Shown: piece after piece, positions 12,464 to 23,401 of the stretch
Position numbering within the stretch: position 1 is the first letter of the stretch
Layout: each line of letters begins with the position of its first letter
Assembly: GCA_011390775.1 (NCBI GenBank)
Contig: JAABRS010000002.1
Location: 1 to 44,646 of the forward strand
DNA: 44,646 nt
Direction of reading: 5' to 3'
Source of the DNA: Clostridia bacterium
Lineage (GTDB): Bacteria; Bacillota; Clostridia; Tissierellales; Dethiosulfatibacteraceae
Notes under the pieces: generated by a model
The model's database searches: none
The model's input: the letters and a program-made list of their open reading frames with translations, nothing else
What the model was told of the DNA's origin: nothing
Translations under genes and position numbers: made by a program

Positions 12464-13471
12464 CTAATAATAATTAAGTTCATCCTTCTTATCTCTTGTC
12501 ATTAAACTATCAACAGATTCCTTAGCTTTTTTCCCTTCATACACAATTTTATATAATTCTTCAACAATAGGCATTTCAACATTATATTTTTTTGCAAGTT
12601 TATATGCTGCTTCTGTAGTATAAATACCTTCTACTACCATACCAACTTCTTTTACAGCTTCTTCCACAGTTTTCCCTTTACCTATAAGTATTCCGGCTCT
12701 TCTATTTCTACTATGCATACTTGTACAGGTTACTATTAAATCACCTATTCCTGAAAGTCCTAAAAAGGTCATTTTGTCAGCACCTAATTTATCAGCTAAT
12801 CTAGATATTTCAATAATGCCTCTATTCATTAAAGCAGCCTTAGTATTATCTCCATACCCTAAGCCATCAGAAATACCTGAAGCTATAGCTATAACATTTT
12901 TTAGTGCTCCACCTATTTCAACTCCTTTTACATCTTCATTGGTATACACTCTAAAAGTATTCGATGTAAAAATCTCCTGTATCTGTTTTGCATATTTTTT
13001 ATTATTTGATGCTGCTACAACAGTTGTTGGTAAGTTCTTTCCTACTTCTTCAGCATGTGAAGGACCTGAAAGAACTACAAATGGATTTTTTGGAATTATT
13101 TCTTTACAAACTTCTGATATAGTTTTTAAAGTTTTAATTTCAATACCCTTAGATACATTTACTACTACTGTATTTGGATTAATTACATCTTTTAATTCGG
13201 TCACTAATTCTCTTATGTTTTGACTTGGAATCGCTAGTACTGCAACATCACAATCTTCAATAAATTCTATATATGAGTTTATCAATTTCACTTCATCAGG
13301 GATTTTAACATCAGGTAAATATTTTTTGTTTTCTCTAGTTTCACTAATAGTTTTTAGTTTGTTTTCATCTCTTATCCATAAAAATACTTCTTCTTCATTT
13401 TGAGCTAGTAAGCATGCTAATGCTGTGCCCCAGCTTCCTCCACCTAAAACTATGATTTTATTTTTTTTCAT
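12464..13471 (-). CDS. gpsA: NAD(P)H-dependent glycerol-3-phosphate dehydrogenase
   Basis: VLGGGSWGTALACLLAQN, GPSHAEEV, GALKNVIAIASGISDGLGYGDNTKAALMNRG. Confidence 0.97.
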   Translation of the reverse strand: MKKNKIIVLGGGSWGTALACLLAQNEEEVFLWIRDENKLKTISETRENKKYLPDVKIPDEVKLINSYIEFIEDCDVAVLAIPSQNIRELVTELKDVINPNTVVVNVSKGIEIKTLKTISEVCKEIIPKNPFVVLSGPSHAEEVGKNLPTTVVAASNNKKYAKQIQEIFTSNTFRVYTNEDVKGVEIGGALKNVIAIASGISDGLGYGDNTKAALMNRGIIEISRLADKLGADKMTFLGLSGIGDLIVTCTSMHSRNRRAGILIGKGKTVEEAVKEVGMVVEGIYTTEAAYKLAKKYNVEMPIVEELYKIVYEGKKAKESVDSLMTRDKKDELNYY

Positions 13472-13482
13472 AAAATCGCCTC

Positions 13483-14082
13483 CTATTTAGTCTTTAGTTT
13501 TTTCTCTTCACCTTTGATAAGCCTTACTATATTTTCTCTATGCCTAAAGATAGCCAAAAGTGATAAAGTTATAGTGAAAATTAAAAAGGCATCTTCTAAT
13601 GGTCTGAAAAAAATAATAGCTATAATCGGTGCCAAAGAAACTCCTATTAAAGATCCAATAGACACTATCTTTGTCACAAATGCTATTGTAATTCCTATAG
13701 CAAAACATATTAATGCTAAATAAGGATTAATAAATAACATAACTCCAATAGATGAAGCTATTCCTTTACCGCCTTTAAATTTTAATACCGCTGGCCAATT
13801 ATGACCTACTAGCAAAAATATACCACCTATATATTGCCCGTATACTGGGTCTATTTGATGACTGATAAAGGCTGCTAAAACTCCTTTAAGTAGGTCTCCT
13901 AAAAAAACTAGAATCCCAATCTTATATCCAAAAGCTCTTATGGCATTTGTTGCTCCGGCATTTCCACTTCCATAATTTCTTACATCTTTTTTAAGAAAAA
14001 TCTTACCAATAAAATATGCACTAGAAATATTACCTATCAAGTATGATATTAATATTATAATAAGATAATTCACACTAATCAC
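13483..14082 (-). CDS. plsY: Glycerol-3-phosphate acyltransferase PlsY
   Basis: [52 protein letters not shown]. Confidence 0.97.
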   Translation of the reverse strand: MISVNYLIIILISYLIGNISSAYFIGKIFLKKDVRNYGSGNAGATNAIRAFGYKIGILVFLGDLLKGVLAAFISHQIDPVYGQYIGGIFLLVGHNWPAVLKFKGGKGIASSIGVMLFINPYLALICFAIGITIAFVTKIVSIGSLIGVSLAPIIAIIFFRPLEDAFLIFTITLSLLAIFRHRENIVRLIKGEEKKLKTK

Positions 14083-15391
14083 CTCTGTTCCTATAAGAAA
14101 TAATAATAGGAGTTCCTTCGAAAATAAAATTTTCTCTTAACTTATTTTCAATATATCTTGTGTACGAAAAATGCACCAACTTTTTATTGTTTACAAAGAT
14201 TAAAAACCTTGGTGGATTTATACTTACTTGTGAAGCATAAAAAATCTTAAGTCTTTTTCCTTTAACCGCTCTAGGCTGATTCATCAAGACTGCATCATTT
14301 ATTACATCGTTTAAAACTCCAGTTTTAATTCTAAAGCTTCTATATTCATTTACTTCATTAATCTTGTCAATTATTTTACTCATCCTCTGACCAGTTAGAG
14401 CTGATACAGTAATTACAGGACAAAAAGTCATAAAGGATAATTTACTATATAAATCTTCAATAAATTTATTATATGATCCCTTTTGCTTTTCTACTAAATC
14501 CCACTTATTGACTATAATGATAACACTTCTACCATTTTCAATAGCATAACCTGCTATTTTTGTATCTTGTTCACTTACCCCTTGTTCACCATCTATTACT
14601 AATAAACAAATATCTGATCTTTCGATTGCAGTAAATGACCTAATTACGCTGTATCTCTCAATATCTTGATATATTTTATTTTTCTTTCTTATTCCTGCAG
14701 TATCTATAAAAGTATATCTGTTATCATTTATTTCTATTTCTGTATCAATAGCATCCCGTGTAGTACCAGGGATTTCGCTCACTATTACTCTTTCTTCTCC
14801 AAAAATATTGTTTACAATAGATGATTTACCAACGTTCGGTTTACCTATAACAGCTACTTTTACTCCTATATAGTTTTCTTCCATTTGGTCTAATTTATTA
14901 AACTTCTTCATTACTTCATCAAGTAAATCTCCAATACCTAATCCTTCGGCTGCGGATATAGCTATAGGTTCTCCTAGCCCTAATTCATAGAAATCGTAAA
15001 TATTATCATCTAATACATGTTTATCTATTTTATTACATACCAATAAGGTATTGGTGTTTTTCTTCCTAATTATATTAGCAATATCCCTATCTATTGCCGT
15101 AATACCCTCTTTCCCGTCAACTAAAAATATTATAACATCTGCTGTATCAAGGGCAATTTCTGCTTGTCTATACATTTGTTTTAATATAATATCATCATCG
15201 TGAGGTTCAATCCCACCGGTATCAATTAAAGTAAAATGCTTATTTAGCCATTCGCAATCAGCATATATTCTATCTCTCGTAACTCCTGGGGTATCTTCTA
15301 CAATGGAAATTCTTTTTTCAGCTAATCTATTAAAAAGCGTTGATTTACCAACATTTGGTCTTCCTACTATCGCTACAATCGGTTTAGTCAT
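14075..15391 (-). CDS. der: Ribosome biogenesis GTPase Der (EngA)
   Basis: Two tandem GTPase domains ([28 protein letters not shown]), C-terminal KH-like domain. Confidence 0.98.
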   Translation of the reverse strand: MTKPIVAIVGRPNVGKSTLFNRLAEKRISIVEDTPGVTRDRIYADCEWLNKHFTLIDTGGIEPHDDDIILKQMYRQAEIALDTADVIIFLVDGKEGITAIDRDIANIIRKKNTNTLLVCNKIDKHVLDDNIYDFYELGLGEPIAISAAEGLGIGDLLDEVMKKFNKLDQMEENYIGVKVAVIGKPNVGKSSIVNNIFGEERVIVSEIPGTTRDAIDTEIEINDNRYTFIDTAGIRKKNKIYQDIERYSVIRSFTAIERSDICLLVIDGEQGVSEQDTKIAGYAIENGRSVIIIVNKWDLVEKQKGSYNKFIEDLYSKLSFMTFCPVITVSALTGQRMSKIIDKINEVNEYRSFRIKTGVLNDVINDAVLMNQPRAVKGKRLKIFYASQVSINPPRFLIFVNNKKLVHFSYTRYIENKLRENFIFEGTPIIISYRNRGD

Positions 15392-16706
15392 AACTTCCTC
15401 CTAAAACTATTTTCATGAATTTTTTACCATCTACCTTTGAAACAATTACATTTGATTTTAATTCCCTTTCAATATCTCTTATTTTTACATCATCTAAAAA
15501 TACATCTTCGTTAAATTTTATCATATTATCAGGAATTATTAAATTCTTATTTTCTACTTTTCCTTTGAGTTGGTTGATTATGTCAACACCAGTCAATAAG
15601 CCTGAGACAGTTATTGTATGACCAAAAAAATCATTTATAACTCTATGAACAACGATATGTATGTTTGGATATCTTTTTCCTATTTTTTTAGCTATGTTCG
15701 TCATATTTTCATAAGCAAGATATCCAGTAACTATGTGGTATTCTTTTTCTATATTTTTATCTATTTCTTTGTTTTTCTTTAATTCTTCATCTATTTCCCA
15801 ATTAAAAAGGCTTATCATTCCCACTCCATTTTCAATCTGCTGGTACTCTTCATAATACTTGTGTTCTGGTATTTTTTTATCTGCATCTATATAAAACTCA
15901 TCTGAAGGAAAAACAAAATTAGTTTTAATTTCTTCTTTATATTTTTTATTGAAACTTTCTATAATTTCTAAAACTTTTGAAGAAGATTCTTTATCGAATC
16001 CATGAATTTTAGGTAAACTATCTCTAAATTTTGTTAAACCTACTGGAACTACAGCTATACTTCTTACATTTGGATATAAATTTTTTAGATCTTCTATAGA
16101 TTTTTTTAACTCTTCTCCATCGTTTAAATCTTTACATAATACTATCTGTGTATCTATTATTATGTTTGTACCCTTAAACTTATTTAATATTTTCATTATA
16201 TTTTTTGCGTTTTTATTTTTTAACATTTGAAAACGCAATTCAGGATTTGTAGTGTGTACACTTACTTTTAGTGGTGATAAACCGTAACTTATAATTTTAT
16301 CTATATCTCTTTCTTTTAAATTAGTCAAAGTTAGATAGTTTCCGGACAAAAATGATAACCTTGTATCATCATCCTTTACATAAAGAGAACTGCGTAAATT
16401 TTTCGGTAATTGGTCTATAAAACAAAAAACACATTTATTAGTACATGTTTTAATTTTATCCATGAGAGGATTTTCAAATTCAATACCTATATCTTCATCA
16501 ATATCTTTTTCTATCTCATATTCGTATAAATCCCCATTATTTTTTTGAATCTTTAAAAAAATATAATCGTCTGACATAATATATTTATAATCAATAACAT
16601 CTTCTATTTCTTTATCATTAACAGCTAAAAGAATATCTCCTTCTTCTATTTCTAATTCTTCTGCTATACTATTTTTTTTTACTCTTATAATTTTATTTAC
16701 TATCAT
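15384..16706 (-). CDS. DUF512 family protein: PDZ-like N-terminus plus radical-SAM-like CxxxCxFC
   Basis: [45 protein letters not shown]; immediately upstream of and overlapping der. Confidence 0.88.
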   Translation of the reverse strand: MIVNKIIRVKKNSIAEELEIEEGDILLAVNDKEIEDVIDYKYIMSDDYIFLKIQKNNGDLYEYEIEKDIDEDIGIEFENPLMDKIKTCTNKCVFCFIDQLPKNLRSSLYVKDDDTRLSFLSGNYLTLTNLKERDIDKIISYGLSPLKVSVHTTNPELRFQMLKNKNAKNIMKILNKFKGTNIIIDTQIVLCKDLNDGEELKKSIEDLKNLYPNVRSIAVVPVGLTKFRDSLPKIHGFDKESSSKVLEIIESFNKKYKEEIKTNFVFPSDEFYIDADKKIPEHKYYEEYQQIENGVGMISLFNWEIDEELKKNKEIDKNIEKEYHIVTGYLAYENMTNIAKKIGKRYPNIHIVVHRVINDFFGHTITVSGLLTGVDIINQLKGKVENKNLIIPDNMIKFNEDVFLDDVKIRDIERELKSNVIVSKVDGKKFMKIVLGGSYD

Positions 16707-16732
16707 TTTAACACTCCAATCATAACGTTTTA

Positions 16733-16760
16733 ATTATATCATATATATGAATTAAGTAAA
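16733..16760 (-). promoter_or_regulatory. Putative promoter of DUF512-der-plsY-... unit
   Basis: TTTACT -16 nt- TATAAT, extended -10 TGA-TATAAT, just downstream of the kinase terminator. Confidence 0.6.
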
Positions 16761-16761
16761 C

Positions 16762-16790
16762 AAAAAAGGCATAGTTTCAACACTATACCT
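16762..16790 (-). terminator. Rho-independent terminator after the histidine kinase
   Basis: Minus strand AGGTATAGT-GTTGA-AACTATGCCTTTTTTG: stem with one G-U pair followed by T6. Confidence 0.8.
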
Positions 16791-16803
16791 GTTTTATAAT
16801 GCT

Positions 16804-18525
16804 TTAGTTTGTTGGAATTTTAATTATAATCTCTGTTCCTTTATTTAATTCACTATTTATCACTACTTCTCCGTAAAAACTTTTAACTATATGCTTAACT
16901 ATTGCCAAACCTAATCCAGTGCCACCTGTCCCTCTATTTCTAGATTTATCAGCTCTATAAAATCTTTCAAATATTCTATCTATATCTTTTTCTTCAATGC
17001 CAATTCCACTATCTTTGACTTTTAAAATTAGTTTATCTTTTTTTATTTCATAAGATACTTCTACATAACCACCTTCATTATTGTATTTAATTCCATTATC
17101 AATTAAATTTATAAGCATTTGTTTAAATCTATCTCGATCACCTTTTATAATTATGTCATTATTAGAATGATTAACTATAATATCGACATTTTTTTCTCTT
17201 CTTAGATGACTCAATAAGTCTACTACTTCTTCAACTGCTTTCCTTACCTTATATTCAATATTTTTTCCTTTTGTAGTTTCAATTTCTGATAAAACCAACA
17301 TGTCATTTATAAGATTAGATAATCTTTCAGTTTCTAATTCAATTATGTCATAAAATCTCATTTCAGTTTTTCGATCAACATTTTCTGAATTTTTTAAGGT
17401 CTCAATAAATCCTTTTATTGATGTAAGAGGTGTCTTTAATTCATGAGTTACATTACCAATAAAATCGCTTCTTATTCTTTCTAATTTTCTAATCTCTGTA
17501 ATATCTTGTATAATTAAAACTGCACCAGTTCTGAATCTATTACTATATCCCTTCAAGGAATTAATTGTAAATTGAAGTATTTTATCATTTATCTCTATCT
17601 CTGATGTTAAAAGTTTTGGTTCCTGATAAAACAAATCAATAAATTTATTTAATTCATAATTTCTTACAATATCAGACAGTTTTCTTTCATTCAAAGAATT
17701 TTCTACATTAAACAAATTTTTTACAATGGGGTTATTATAAAAAATTTGTTTATCATCATTAATTACAACAACTCCATCTTTCATACTTTTAAAAATAGAA
17801 TTAAGACTGTTGTTTTCGAATTCAAGAGTTTCAATTTTTTTACTGATTTTTCCACTCATAATATTAAAATTATTTATTAAACTTTTAAATTCTTCATCTT
17901 GAATTATTAATTTTTCTCCGTAATATTCGTTATTAATTCTAGATATTGCATCATCAATTTTTTTATAATTATTCTCAAGCTTATTAATTATACTAAAAGC
18001 AGTAAAAATTGTTAGTCCTAAACCTATTAAAAATATAAAAATATAGTTTGTTAATATGTTTTTAGTAAAATAATAAATACTGCTAATAGGAATAGCAGTT
18101 CTTAAAATAAAAACTTCTTGATTTTTCTCAAAATATTTACCATAATAAAGCATTTCTTTCTTCACGGTATTGCTAAACCTTTTAGCTATACCTTCACCTT
18201 CATTCAGGGCTAAAATGACTTCTTCTCTATTACTATGGTTTGACATTAATCTATAATCTTCATCGGAATCAAAAACAACCTCTCCAGACCCTCTAATTAC
18301 AGTTATTCTTACTTCATTATTTTTATCAAAATCCTTCAAATACATATTAATATCATCATATTCGCTTTTATTTAGTGCTGTTTCAAAAAAACCAGTATAA
18401 TTTTTTAACTCTTGTATTTTTTCTTCTGTATACGAATTTCTTAAATTAATCACTAAATAAATAGATGTAATTAAGGTGAAAACAGTAATTAAAAGAATAC
18501 TTTTTAATAAAATGTTTTTTTTCAT
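16804..18525 (-). CDS. PhoR/WalK-like sensor histidine kinase with extracytoplasmic, PAS and HisKA/HATPase domains
   Basis: IGNVTHELKTPLTSIKGFIETL (H-box), LINLIDNGIKYN (N-box), RGTGGTGLGLAIVKHI (G-box), PAS-like segment. Confidence 0.93.
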   Translation of the reverse strand: MKKNILLKSILLITVFTLITSIYLVINLRNSYTEEKIQELKNYTGFFETALNKSEYDDINMYLKDFDKNNEVRITVIRGSGEVVFDSDEDYRLMSNHSNREEVILALNEGEGIAKRFSNTVKKEMLYYGKYFEKNQEVFILRTAIPISSIYYFTKNILTNYIFIFLIGLGLTIFTAFSIINKLENNYKKIDDAISRINNEYYGEKLIIQDEEFKSLINNFNIMSGKISKKIETLEFENNSLNSIFKSMKDGVVVINDDKQIFYNNPIVKNLFNVENSLNERKLSDIVRNYELNKFIDLFYQEPKLLTSEIEINDKILQFTINSLKGYSNRFRTGAVLIIQDITEIRKLERIRSDFIGNVTHELKTPLTSIKGFIETLKNSENVDRKTEMRFYDIIELETERLSNLINDMLVLSEIETTKGKNIEYKVRKAVEEVVDLLSHLRREKNVDIIVNHSNNDIIIKGDRDRFKQMLINLIDNGIKYNNEGGYVEVSYEIKKDKLILKVKDSGIGIEEKDIDRIFERFYRADKSRNRGTGGTGLGLAIVKHIVKSFYGEVVINSELNKGTEIIIKIPTN

Positions 18526-19211
18526 TTTATTTTATATCCTACCCCTCTTACAGTTTCTATATATTCCATTTCACTATCTATTTCTTCAATTTTTTTTCTT
18601 AAATGCCTAATATGAACATCTACAGTTCTTGTTTCTCCTATATAATCATATCCCCAAACTTCATTTAACAAATTATCTCTTGAAAATACTTTTCCTTTAT
18701 TATTTGCTAAAAGAAGAAGAACGTCATATTCTTTCAAGGTTAATTTAATTTCAGTTTCTTTAATCTTTACTATGTGTTCCGTAGTATTTATAGTCATATT
18801 TTTTAATTGAATTATTTCTTTTGATAAATTTGTCTCCATGGTACTTCTTCTCAGTAAAGCTTTAACTCTTGCTGTTAGCTCTTTTACGCTAAAAGGCTTG
18901 GTGATATAATCATCAGCCCCAATTTCTAAACCAAATATTTTATCTGTTTCTGTGGATTTAGCTGTAAGCATAATTATAGGTATTGTTTTAAACTTTTCAT
19001 TACCTCTTACATATTTACAAACTTGAATTCCATCAACTTCCGGCATCATTAAATCTAAAATAATTAAATCAATATTTATTTTGTTTATTTTTTCTATTCC
19101 TTCTTTACCATTTTTAGCAGTAAAAACTTTATAATTGCTCAACTCTAAATTAAATCTAATTAATTCTAAAATATTTATTTCATCATCTATAACTAATATA
19201 TTTGAAGTCAT
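18522..19211 (-). CDS. OmpR/PhoP-family response regulator
   Basis: ILVIDDEINILELI, LDLMMPEVDG, KPFSVKEL, winged helix ETRTVDVHIRHLRKKIE...IETVRGVGYKI; overlaps kinase by 4 bp. Confidence 0.95.
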   Translation of the reverse strand: MTSNILVIDDEINILELIRFNLELSNYKVFTAKNGKEGIEKINKINIDLIILDLMMPEVDGIQVCKYVRGNEKFKTIPIIMLTAKSTETDKIFGLEIGADDYITKPFSVKELTARVKALLRRSTMETNLSKEIIQLKNMTINTTEHIVKIKETEIKLTLKEYDVLLLLANNKGKVFSRDNLLNEVWGYDYIGETRTVDVHIRHLRKKIEEIDSEMEYIETVRGVGYKIK

Positions 19212-19228
19212 ATTACCACCTTTTATAT

Positions 19229-19684
19229 TTAGTTCTTATTTAACATTTTCTTTAATTCATCCATAAATGTATTTATGTCTTTAAATTCTCTATAAACTGA
19301 TGCAAACCTAACGTACGCTACGTCATCTATATCTTTAAGTTCTTGCATTACTAGTTCTCCAATTCTGTAAGAAGAAATTTCATTTTCCATATCGTTAAGT
19401 ATTGTTTTTTCAATCTTATCAGCTATTTCTTCTATTTTTTTTAATGGAATTGATCTTTTTTCGCATGCTTTGATGATACCATTTAGTATTTTATTTCTGT
19501 CAAATGATTCTCTGGTTTTATCTTTTTTTATAACCATAAGTTGAATATTTTCAACTTTTTCATAGGTTGTGAATCTTTTTTTACAGGAAATACACTCTCT
19601 TCTTCTTCTGATTTTTTGTCCTTCATCAGTAGGTCTTGTATCAATTACTTTTGTTTCGTGATATTCGCAAAATGGACAAATCAT
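19229..19684 (-). CDS. nrdR: Transcriptional repressor NrdR
   Basis: [42 protein letters not shown] zinc ribbon plus ATP-cone. Confidence 0.97.
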   Translation of the reverse strand: MICPFCEYHETKVIDTRPTDEGQKIRRRRECISCKKRFTTYEKVENIQLMVIKKDKTRESFDRNKILNGIIKACEKRSIPLKKIEEIADKIEKTILNDMENEISSYRIGELVMQELKDIDDVAYVRFASVYREFKDINTFMDELKKMLNKN

Positions 19685-19701
19685 ATTTCACCTCATATAT
19701 A

Positions 19702-19726
19702 AATAGACTACATAATGTAGTCTATT
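19702..19726 (-). terminator. Hairpin overlapping the ftsZ stop codon
   Basis: AATAGACTACAT-A-ATGTAGTCTATT perfect palindrome; ftsZ TAG stop lies in the 5' arm; followed by AT-rich TATATAT. Confidence 0.5.
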
Positions 19727-20819
19727 CGTTTTCTATTTTATAAAGATCATCTTTATTAATAAAATCAGGAATATTTAAGTCATCATCATTCCAATTTACA
19801 AAAGTATCTTTATCTACCTTATCGCCTTTTTCTTTTTTATCCACAGCTTTTAATTTTCTTTGAACTCCTTCGGAAAATCCAGTAGCAATTACCGTTACCT
19901 TTATTGAATCTCCTAATTCTTCGTCTATATTAGCACCAAAAATAATATTAGCTTCCGGATCTGCTGATTCAGTAATTATTTCTGCTGCTTCATTAACTTC
20001 GTGGATTCCCAAGTCAGCTCCGCCTGTTATGTTAATTAAAACCCCTCTTGCACCATTAATAGATGTTTCTAATAAAGGACTTTTAATAGCTTGTTTAGCC
20101 GCATCAACTGATCTGTTTTCTCCATTAGCAAGTCCTATTCCCATATGGGCAAGACCCTGTCCATCCATAATTGTTTTAACATCTGCAAAATCTAGATTAA
20201 TCACTGCTGGTATTGCTATTAGATCTGAGATGCCTTGAATACCCTGTTTTAACACATCATCTGCTATATTAAAAGCTTCTAATAATGAAGCTTTTTTATC
20301 TGTTATTTCTAAAAGTTTATCATTTGGAATTATAATTAGAGTGTCGACTACATCTCTTAAATTTTCTATACCAAATTCTGCATTTTCTTTCCTTCTTTTA
20401 CCTTCAAAAGTAAAAGGTTTTGTAACTACAGCTACTGTCAAAATGTTTCTTTCTTTTGATAGTTGAGCAATATATGGTGCAGCTCCGGTGCCAGTTCCTC
20501 CACCCATTCCTGCTGTTATGAATATCATGTCGGAATTGTCAAGAATATCTGATAATTCTGATTTGCTTTCTTCAGCTGCATTTTTTCCTATGCCTGGATC
20601 TGAACCTGCTCCTAATCCATTTGTTAATTTTTCACCTATTTGTATTTTTTGTTCAGCTTTTGAGTTTAAAAGTGCTTGTTTGTCAGTATTAACAGCTGTA
20701 AAAGATACACCTTTAACTTCCGCATCTATCATTCTATTAACAGCGTTATTTCCCCCGCCTCCTACTCCAATTACTTTTATTTTAGCAAGATTTGCTGGAT
20801 CTATATCAAATTCAAACAT
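19722..20819 (-). CDS. ftsZ: Cell division GTPase FtsZ
   Basis: [24 protein letters not shown] tubulin signature. Confidence 0.99.
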   Translation of the reverse strand: MFEFDIDPANLAKIKVIGVGGGGNNAVNRMIDAEVKGVSFTAVNTDKQALLNSKAEQKIQIGEKLTNGLGAGSDPGIGKNAAEESKSELSDILDNSDMIFITAGMGGGTGTGAAPYIAQLSKERNILTVAVVTKPFTFEGKRRKENAEFGIENLRDVVDTLIIIPNDKLLEITDKKASLLEAFNIADDVLKQGIQGISDLIAIPAVINLDFADVKTIMDGQGLAHMGIGLANGENRSVDAAKQAIKSPLLETSINGARGVLINITGGADLGIHEVNEAAEIITESADPEANIIFGANIDEELGDSIKVTVIATGFSEGVQRKLKAVDKKEKGDKVDKDTFVNWNDDDLNIPDFINKDDLYKIENE

Positions 20820-20850
20820 AATTACCTCCTTATATATTAATAATAATTTT

Positions 20851-20878
20851 AGTATAACACAATAATTTATTTTATCAA
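20851..20878 (-). promoter_or_regulatory. Putative ftsZ promoter
   Basis: TTGATA -16 nt- TATACT with TGT extended -10; -35 lies 2 nt from the preceding sbp stop. Confidence 0.6.
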
Positions 20879-20879
20879 T

Positions 20880-21200
20880 TTAATATTTAATAATTTTTTT
20901 AATGAATTCTCTTGAATTATCAAAAATTCTTATACCAAAGGCCAATACTACTGCCAAGTATAAAGATATCCCTAAAGTTTCTCCGAGAAATGCTATTAGA
21001 GAAGATAAAATAATCTCAAAAGTTAATAATAATATTTCTTTATGTACTGTAACTTCTTCTTTATTTAATATCCTAAATATCCCATTTATTAGTATAAGTA
21101 CCGATATGGTAATATATAGTGTAAAAACAGTACTGTATGTTATTGTTAAATTAATTCCTATTAATAGTCCAACTATTAATCCAAGAATAGAAAAAAACAT
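20880..21200 (-). CDS. sbp: Small basic family protein (DUF1290)
   Basis: Short polytopic protein between DUF881 and ftsZ; ILGLIVGLLIGINLTITYSTVFTLYITISVL...LGISLYLAVVLAFGIRIFDN. Confidence 0.85.
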   Translation of the reverse strand: MFFSILGLIVGLLIGINLTITYSTVFTLYITISVLILINGIFRILNKEEVTVHKEILLLTFEIILSSLIAFLGETLGISLYLAVVLAFGIRIFDNSREFIKKIIKY

Positions 21201-21914
21201 TTACTCACCTTCTTCCGAAATTGGTATTGCTACATTTATATCTAAATCATCATTATATTTTGGAATTAATATATATTCACTTTCTAAAGTCGTTACTTCA
21301 ATTCCATAATAATTTTTTATTTTATATCCATAAGTGTTTGGAGCATTTATAGCTGCTGCTAACATCTCTTTGTTCCCTATGGCTTTAATTACAAATGGTG
21401 CAGCTATGCCTTCTCCATTTATATTTATAAGAGGACCTACACACACTATTTCTGATGTGCTCACTACTCTTCTTCCATTTATAGATATTCCTTCAGCACC
21501 TGCATTTATTAAATCATTTACAATAACACTAAGATCTACATCGTGTACTATATCAAAATTGATGTTATTGCCGGTATCTTCTTGATTATCATTCATTCGT
21601 ATTAGTATACCCTCTCCTCTTAAATCTGTGAAACCAGCTTTAACCTTTGTTTTATAAATTTCTTTTTTTAATAATGCTATTATATCTTCATCATTTTTTA
21701 TAGTTTCTTTATATTCATATAGTTTATTTCTTCTAGTTTCAATTAGTTTTTCCAAGTCTTTAATGTCTTCTTTTGACGATTCAAGTTGATTAGATATTTT
21801 ACTTACTGTATGAACATTAGCAAAAGTAAAAAATTTTGCATCATTGTTTATTTGAAGCATAATTGTCAAGCCTATTAACAAAGAAATGAAAAATATGAAA
21901 ATTTTATTTCTCAT
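21201..21914 (-). CDS. DUF881 family protein (YlxW/YlxX-like), copy 2
   Basis: TM + coiled coil + LRGEGILIRMND...LINAGAEGISINGRRVVSTSEIVCVGPLININGEGIAAPFVIKAIGN; SD AGGTGG before ATG 21914. Confidence 0.88.
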   Translation of the reverse strand: MRNKIFIFFISLLIGLTIMLQINNDAKFFTFANVHTVSKISNQLESSKEDIKDLEKLIETRRNKLYEYKETIKNDEDIIALLKKEIYKTKVKAGFTDLRGEGILIRMNDNQEDTGNNINFDIVHDVDLSVIVNDLINAGAEGISINGRRVVSTSEIVCVGPLININGEGIAAPFVIKAIGNKEMLAAAINAPNTYGYKIKNYYGIEVTTLESEYILIPKYNDDLDINVAIPISEEGE

Positions 21915-21926
21915 TATAATAACCAC

Positions 21927-22643
21927 CTATTCATTTTCATTAATTGGTTCAGCATATTTGAAATCTATAGGTTTCATATATCTTTCAATTTTTAAATCAT
22001 CCGTTAATTCAATATCAATTTTATAGTTTAATTTCTGCATTTCCCAAACTACTCCACCTTTAAAATTGATAACCGACTGAAGTGTTTGTTTATTTCCAAT
22101 TGCCTTAATTTCAAATGGCGGCACGAAAGAAACACCATTTATGTTTAAATGTGACCCTACCGGTACAATTTCAGTATAATTTGTATATCTTTGTCCGTTT
22201 ATAGATATTGCTTCTGCTCCGGCAGCATTAAGATTACTTACTATTAAAAGTAAATATTCATAATTGTATATTATATTGTTAGTATAATCATCGAATTGAG
22301 CTTCAGCTGATGGGTTATCTATTGTTAATACTATACCTTCCCCTTCTACATCTATTATGCCGGCCATTAATTTGTATTTATTAAGCTCATCATTTAAATT
22401 CTTAATATAATCATTCTCAATTGATGCACTTTCTTCATATTGTTTTAACTCGTTTTCTATTTCTTCTAACTCTTTCAATAGATTTTCTCGTTCATTTTCT
22501 ACCTGTCTAAGTTCATATGCTAGTTCTGAAGCTTTTTTTGTAGTTATTATCTCTCCAGATTCGCTTTTTACAACTTGATACTGTAAGGCAAAAATTAAAC
22601 CTAAAATAATACTTAAAGTAGTTAGAAATATTTTTTTATACAT
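21927..22643 (-). CDS. DUF881 family protein (YlxW/YlxX-like), copy 1
   Basis: VEGEGIVLTIDNPS...LNAAGAEAISINGQRYTNYTEIVPVGSHLNINGVSFVPPFEIKAIGN; paralogue of neighbour. Confidence 0.88.
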   Translation of the reverse strand: MYKKIFLTTLSIILGLIFALQYQVVKSESGEIITTKKASELAYELRQVENERENLLKELEEIENELKQYEESASIENDYIKNLNDELNKYKLMAGIIDVEGEGIVLTIDNPSAEAQFDDYTNNIIYNYEYLLLIVSNLNAAGAEAISINGQRYTNYTEIVPVGSHLNINGVSFVPPFEIKAIGNKQTLQSVINFKGGVVWEMQKLNYKIDIELTDDLKIERYMKPIDFKYAEPINENE

Positions 22644-23401
22644 TAAATTTCTTCCTCCAAATCTGTAAAGTCAACATATATTGGATTATTTCCCTTTGTA
22701 AAATCAATAACTCCATTTATGCTTTGACTTTCGTTAATCCTAGTTTCTATTATATCTATTCCAAATTCATATTGATAATTCAAATTTTCAGTCAAGTCAA
22801 ATTTTATATAAGTGTTTTTTTCAATTATACAATATATATTATCATCTTTTAGTAAAATATTACAGTTTAAATTTGTATTATTATCATAAATGTACTGAGA
22901 AATAATTAAGATTTTGTCAAATTTTATATTAGAATTCTTAAAAGTTATTTTTTTTCCTACATTAGTGTTGGTTTCAATTTTACTTTCTACAATAAATAAA
23001 TCCTCACTTTTTTTTATTTCTTCTAATAAAATCCCGTCAAAATCTAGTAAGTATTTTTTATATTTATAATTATATGAAATTCTTCCTTTTCTTTCTTCTA
23101 TTGTGATTATTATCTTGTCAGGAAATTTTCTTTTAATATTAGCTGTTTTGATGTAAGTTTCTTTTTCTAATATTGTTTTTATTTGTTTTAAATCTATTAA
23201 AAAAATATTATCTCTACTAGTAATTTTTGTTTTTTCTCTTATATAATCTTTATCCAACTTGAAATTATCTACAACCACTATATCTTTAATATAAAAAACA
23301 TCTGATTTTATAGCAAAAAAGCCGAAAGCTGTTAACAATAATAATAAAATGAAGAATATTATTTTCCTTTTACTTTTTAATCTCGTCTTTTTTTTACTCA
23401 T
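22643..23401 (-). CDS. ftsQ: FtsQ/DivIB cell division protein
   Basis: Single TM + POTRA-like (IKDIVVVDNFKLDKDYIREKTKITSRDNIFLIDLKQIKTILEKETYIKTANIKRKFPDKIIITIEER). Confidence 0.9.
   Translation of the reverse strand: MSKKKTRLKSKRKIIFFILLLLLTAFGFFAIKSDVFYIKDIVVVDNFKLDKDYIREKTKITSRDNIFLIDLKQIKTILEKETYIKTANIKRKFPDKIIITIEERKGRISYNYKYKKYLLDFDGILLEEIKKSEDLFIVESKIETNTNVGKKITFKNSNIKFDKILIISQYIYDNNTNLNCNILLKDDNIYCIIEKNTYIKFDLTENLNYQYEFGIDIIETRINESQSINGVIDFTKGNNPIYVDFTDLEEEI

Noticed and set aside
12774-13223. 149-aa plus-strand ORF antisense to gpsA
   Set aside because: Fully inside a confident gpsA CDS on the opposite strand; low-complexity composition, no recognisable domain, no SD. The same applies to 650-874, 20488-20865, 20902-21309, 35353-35802, 37280-37624, 40149-40487 and other + strand ORFs.
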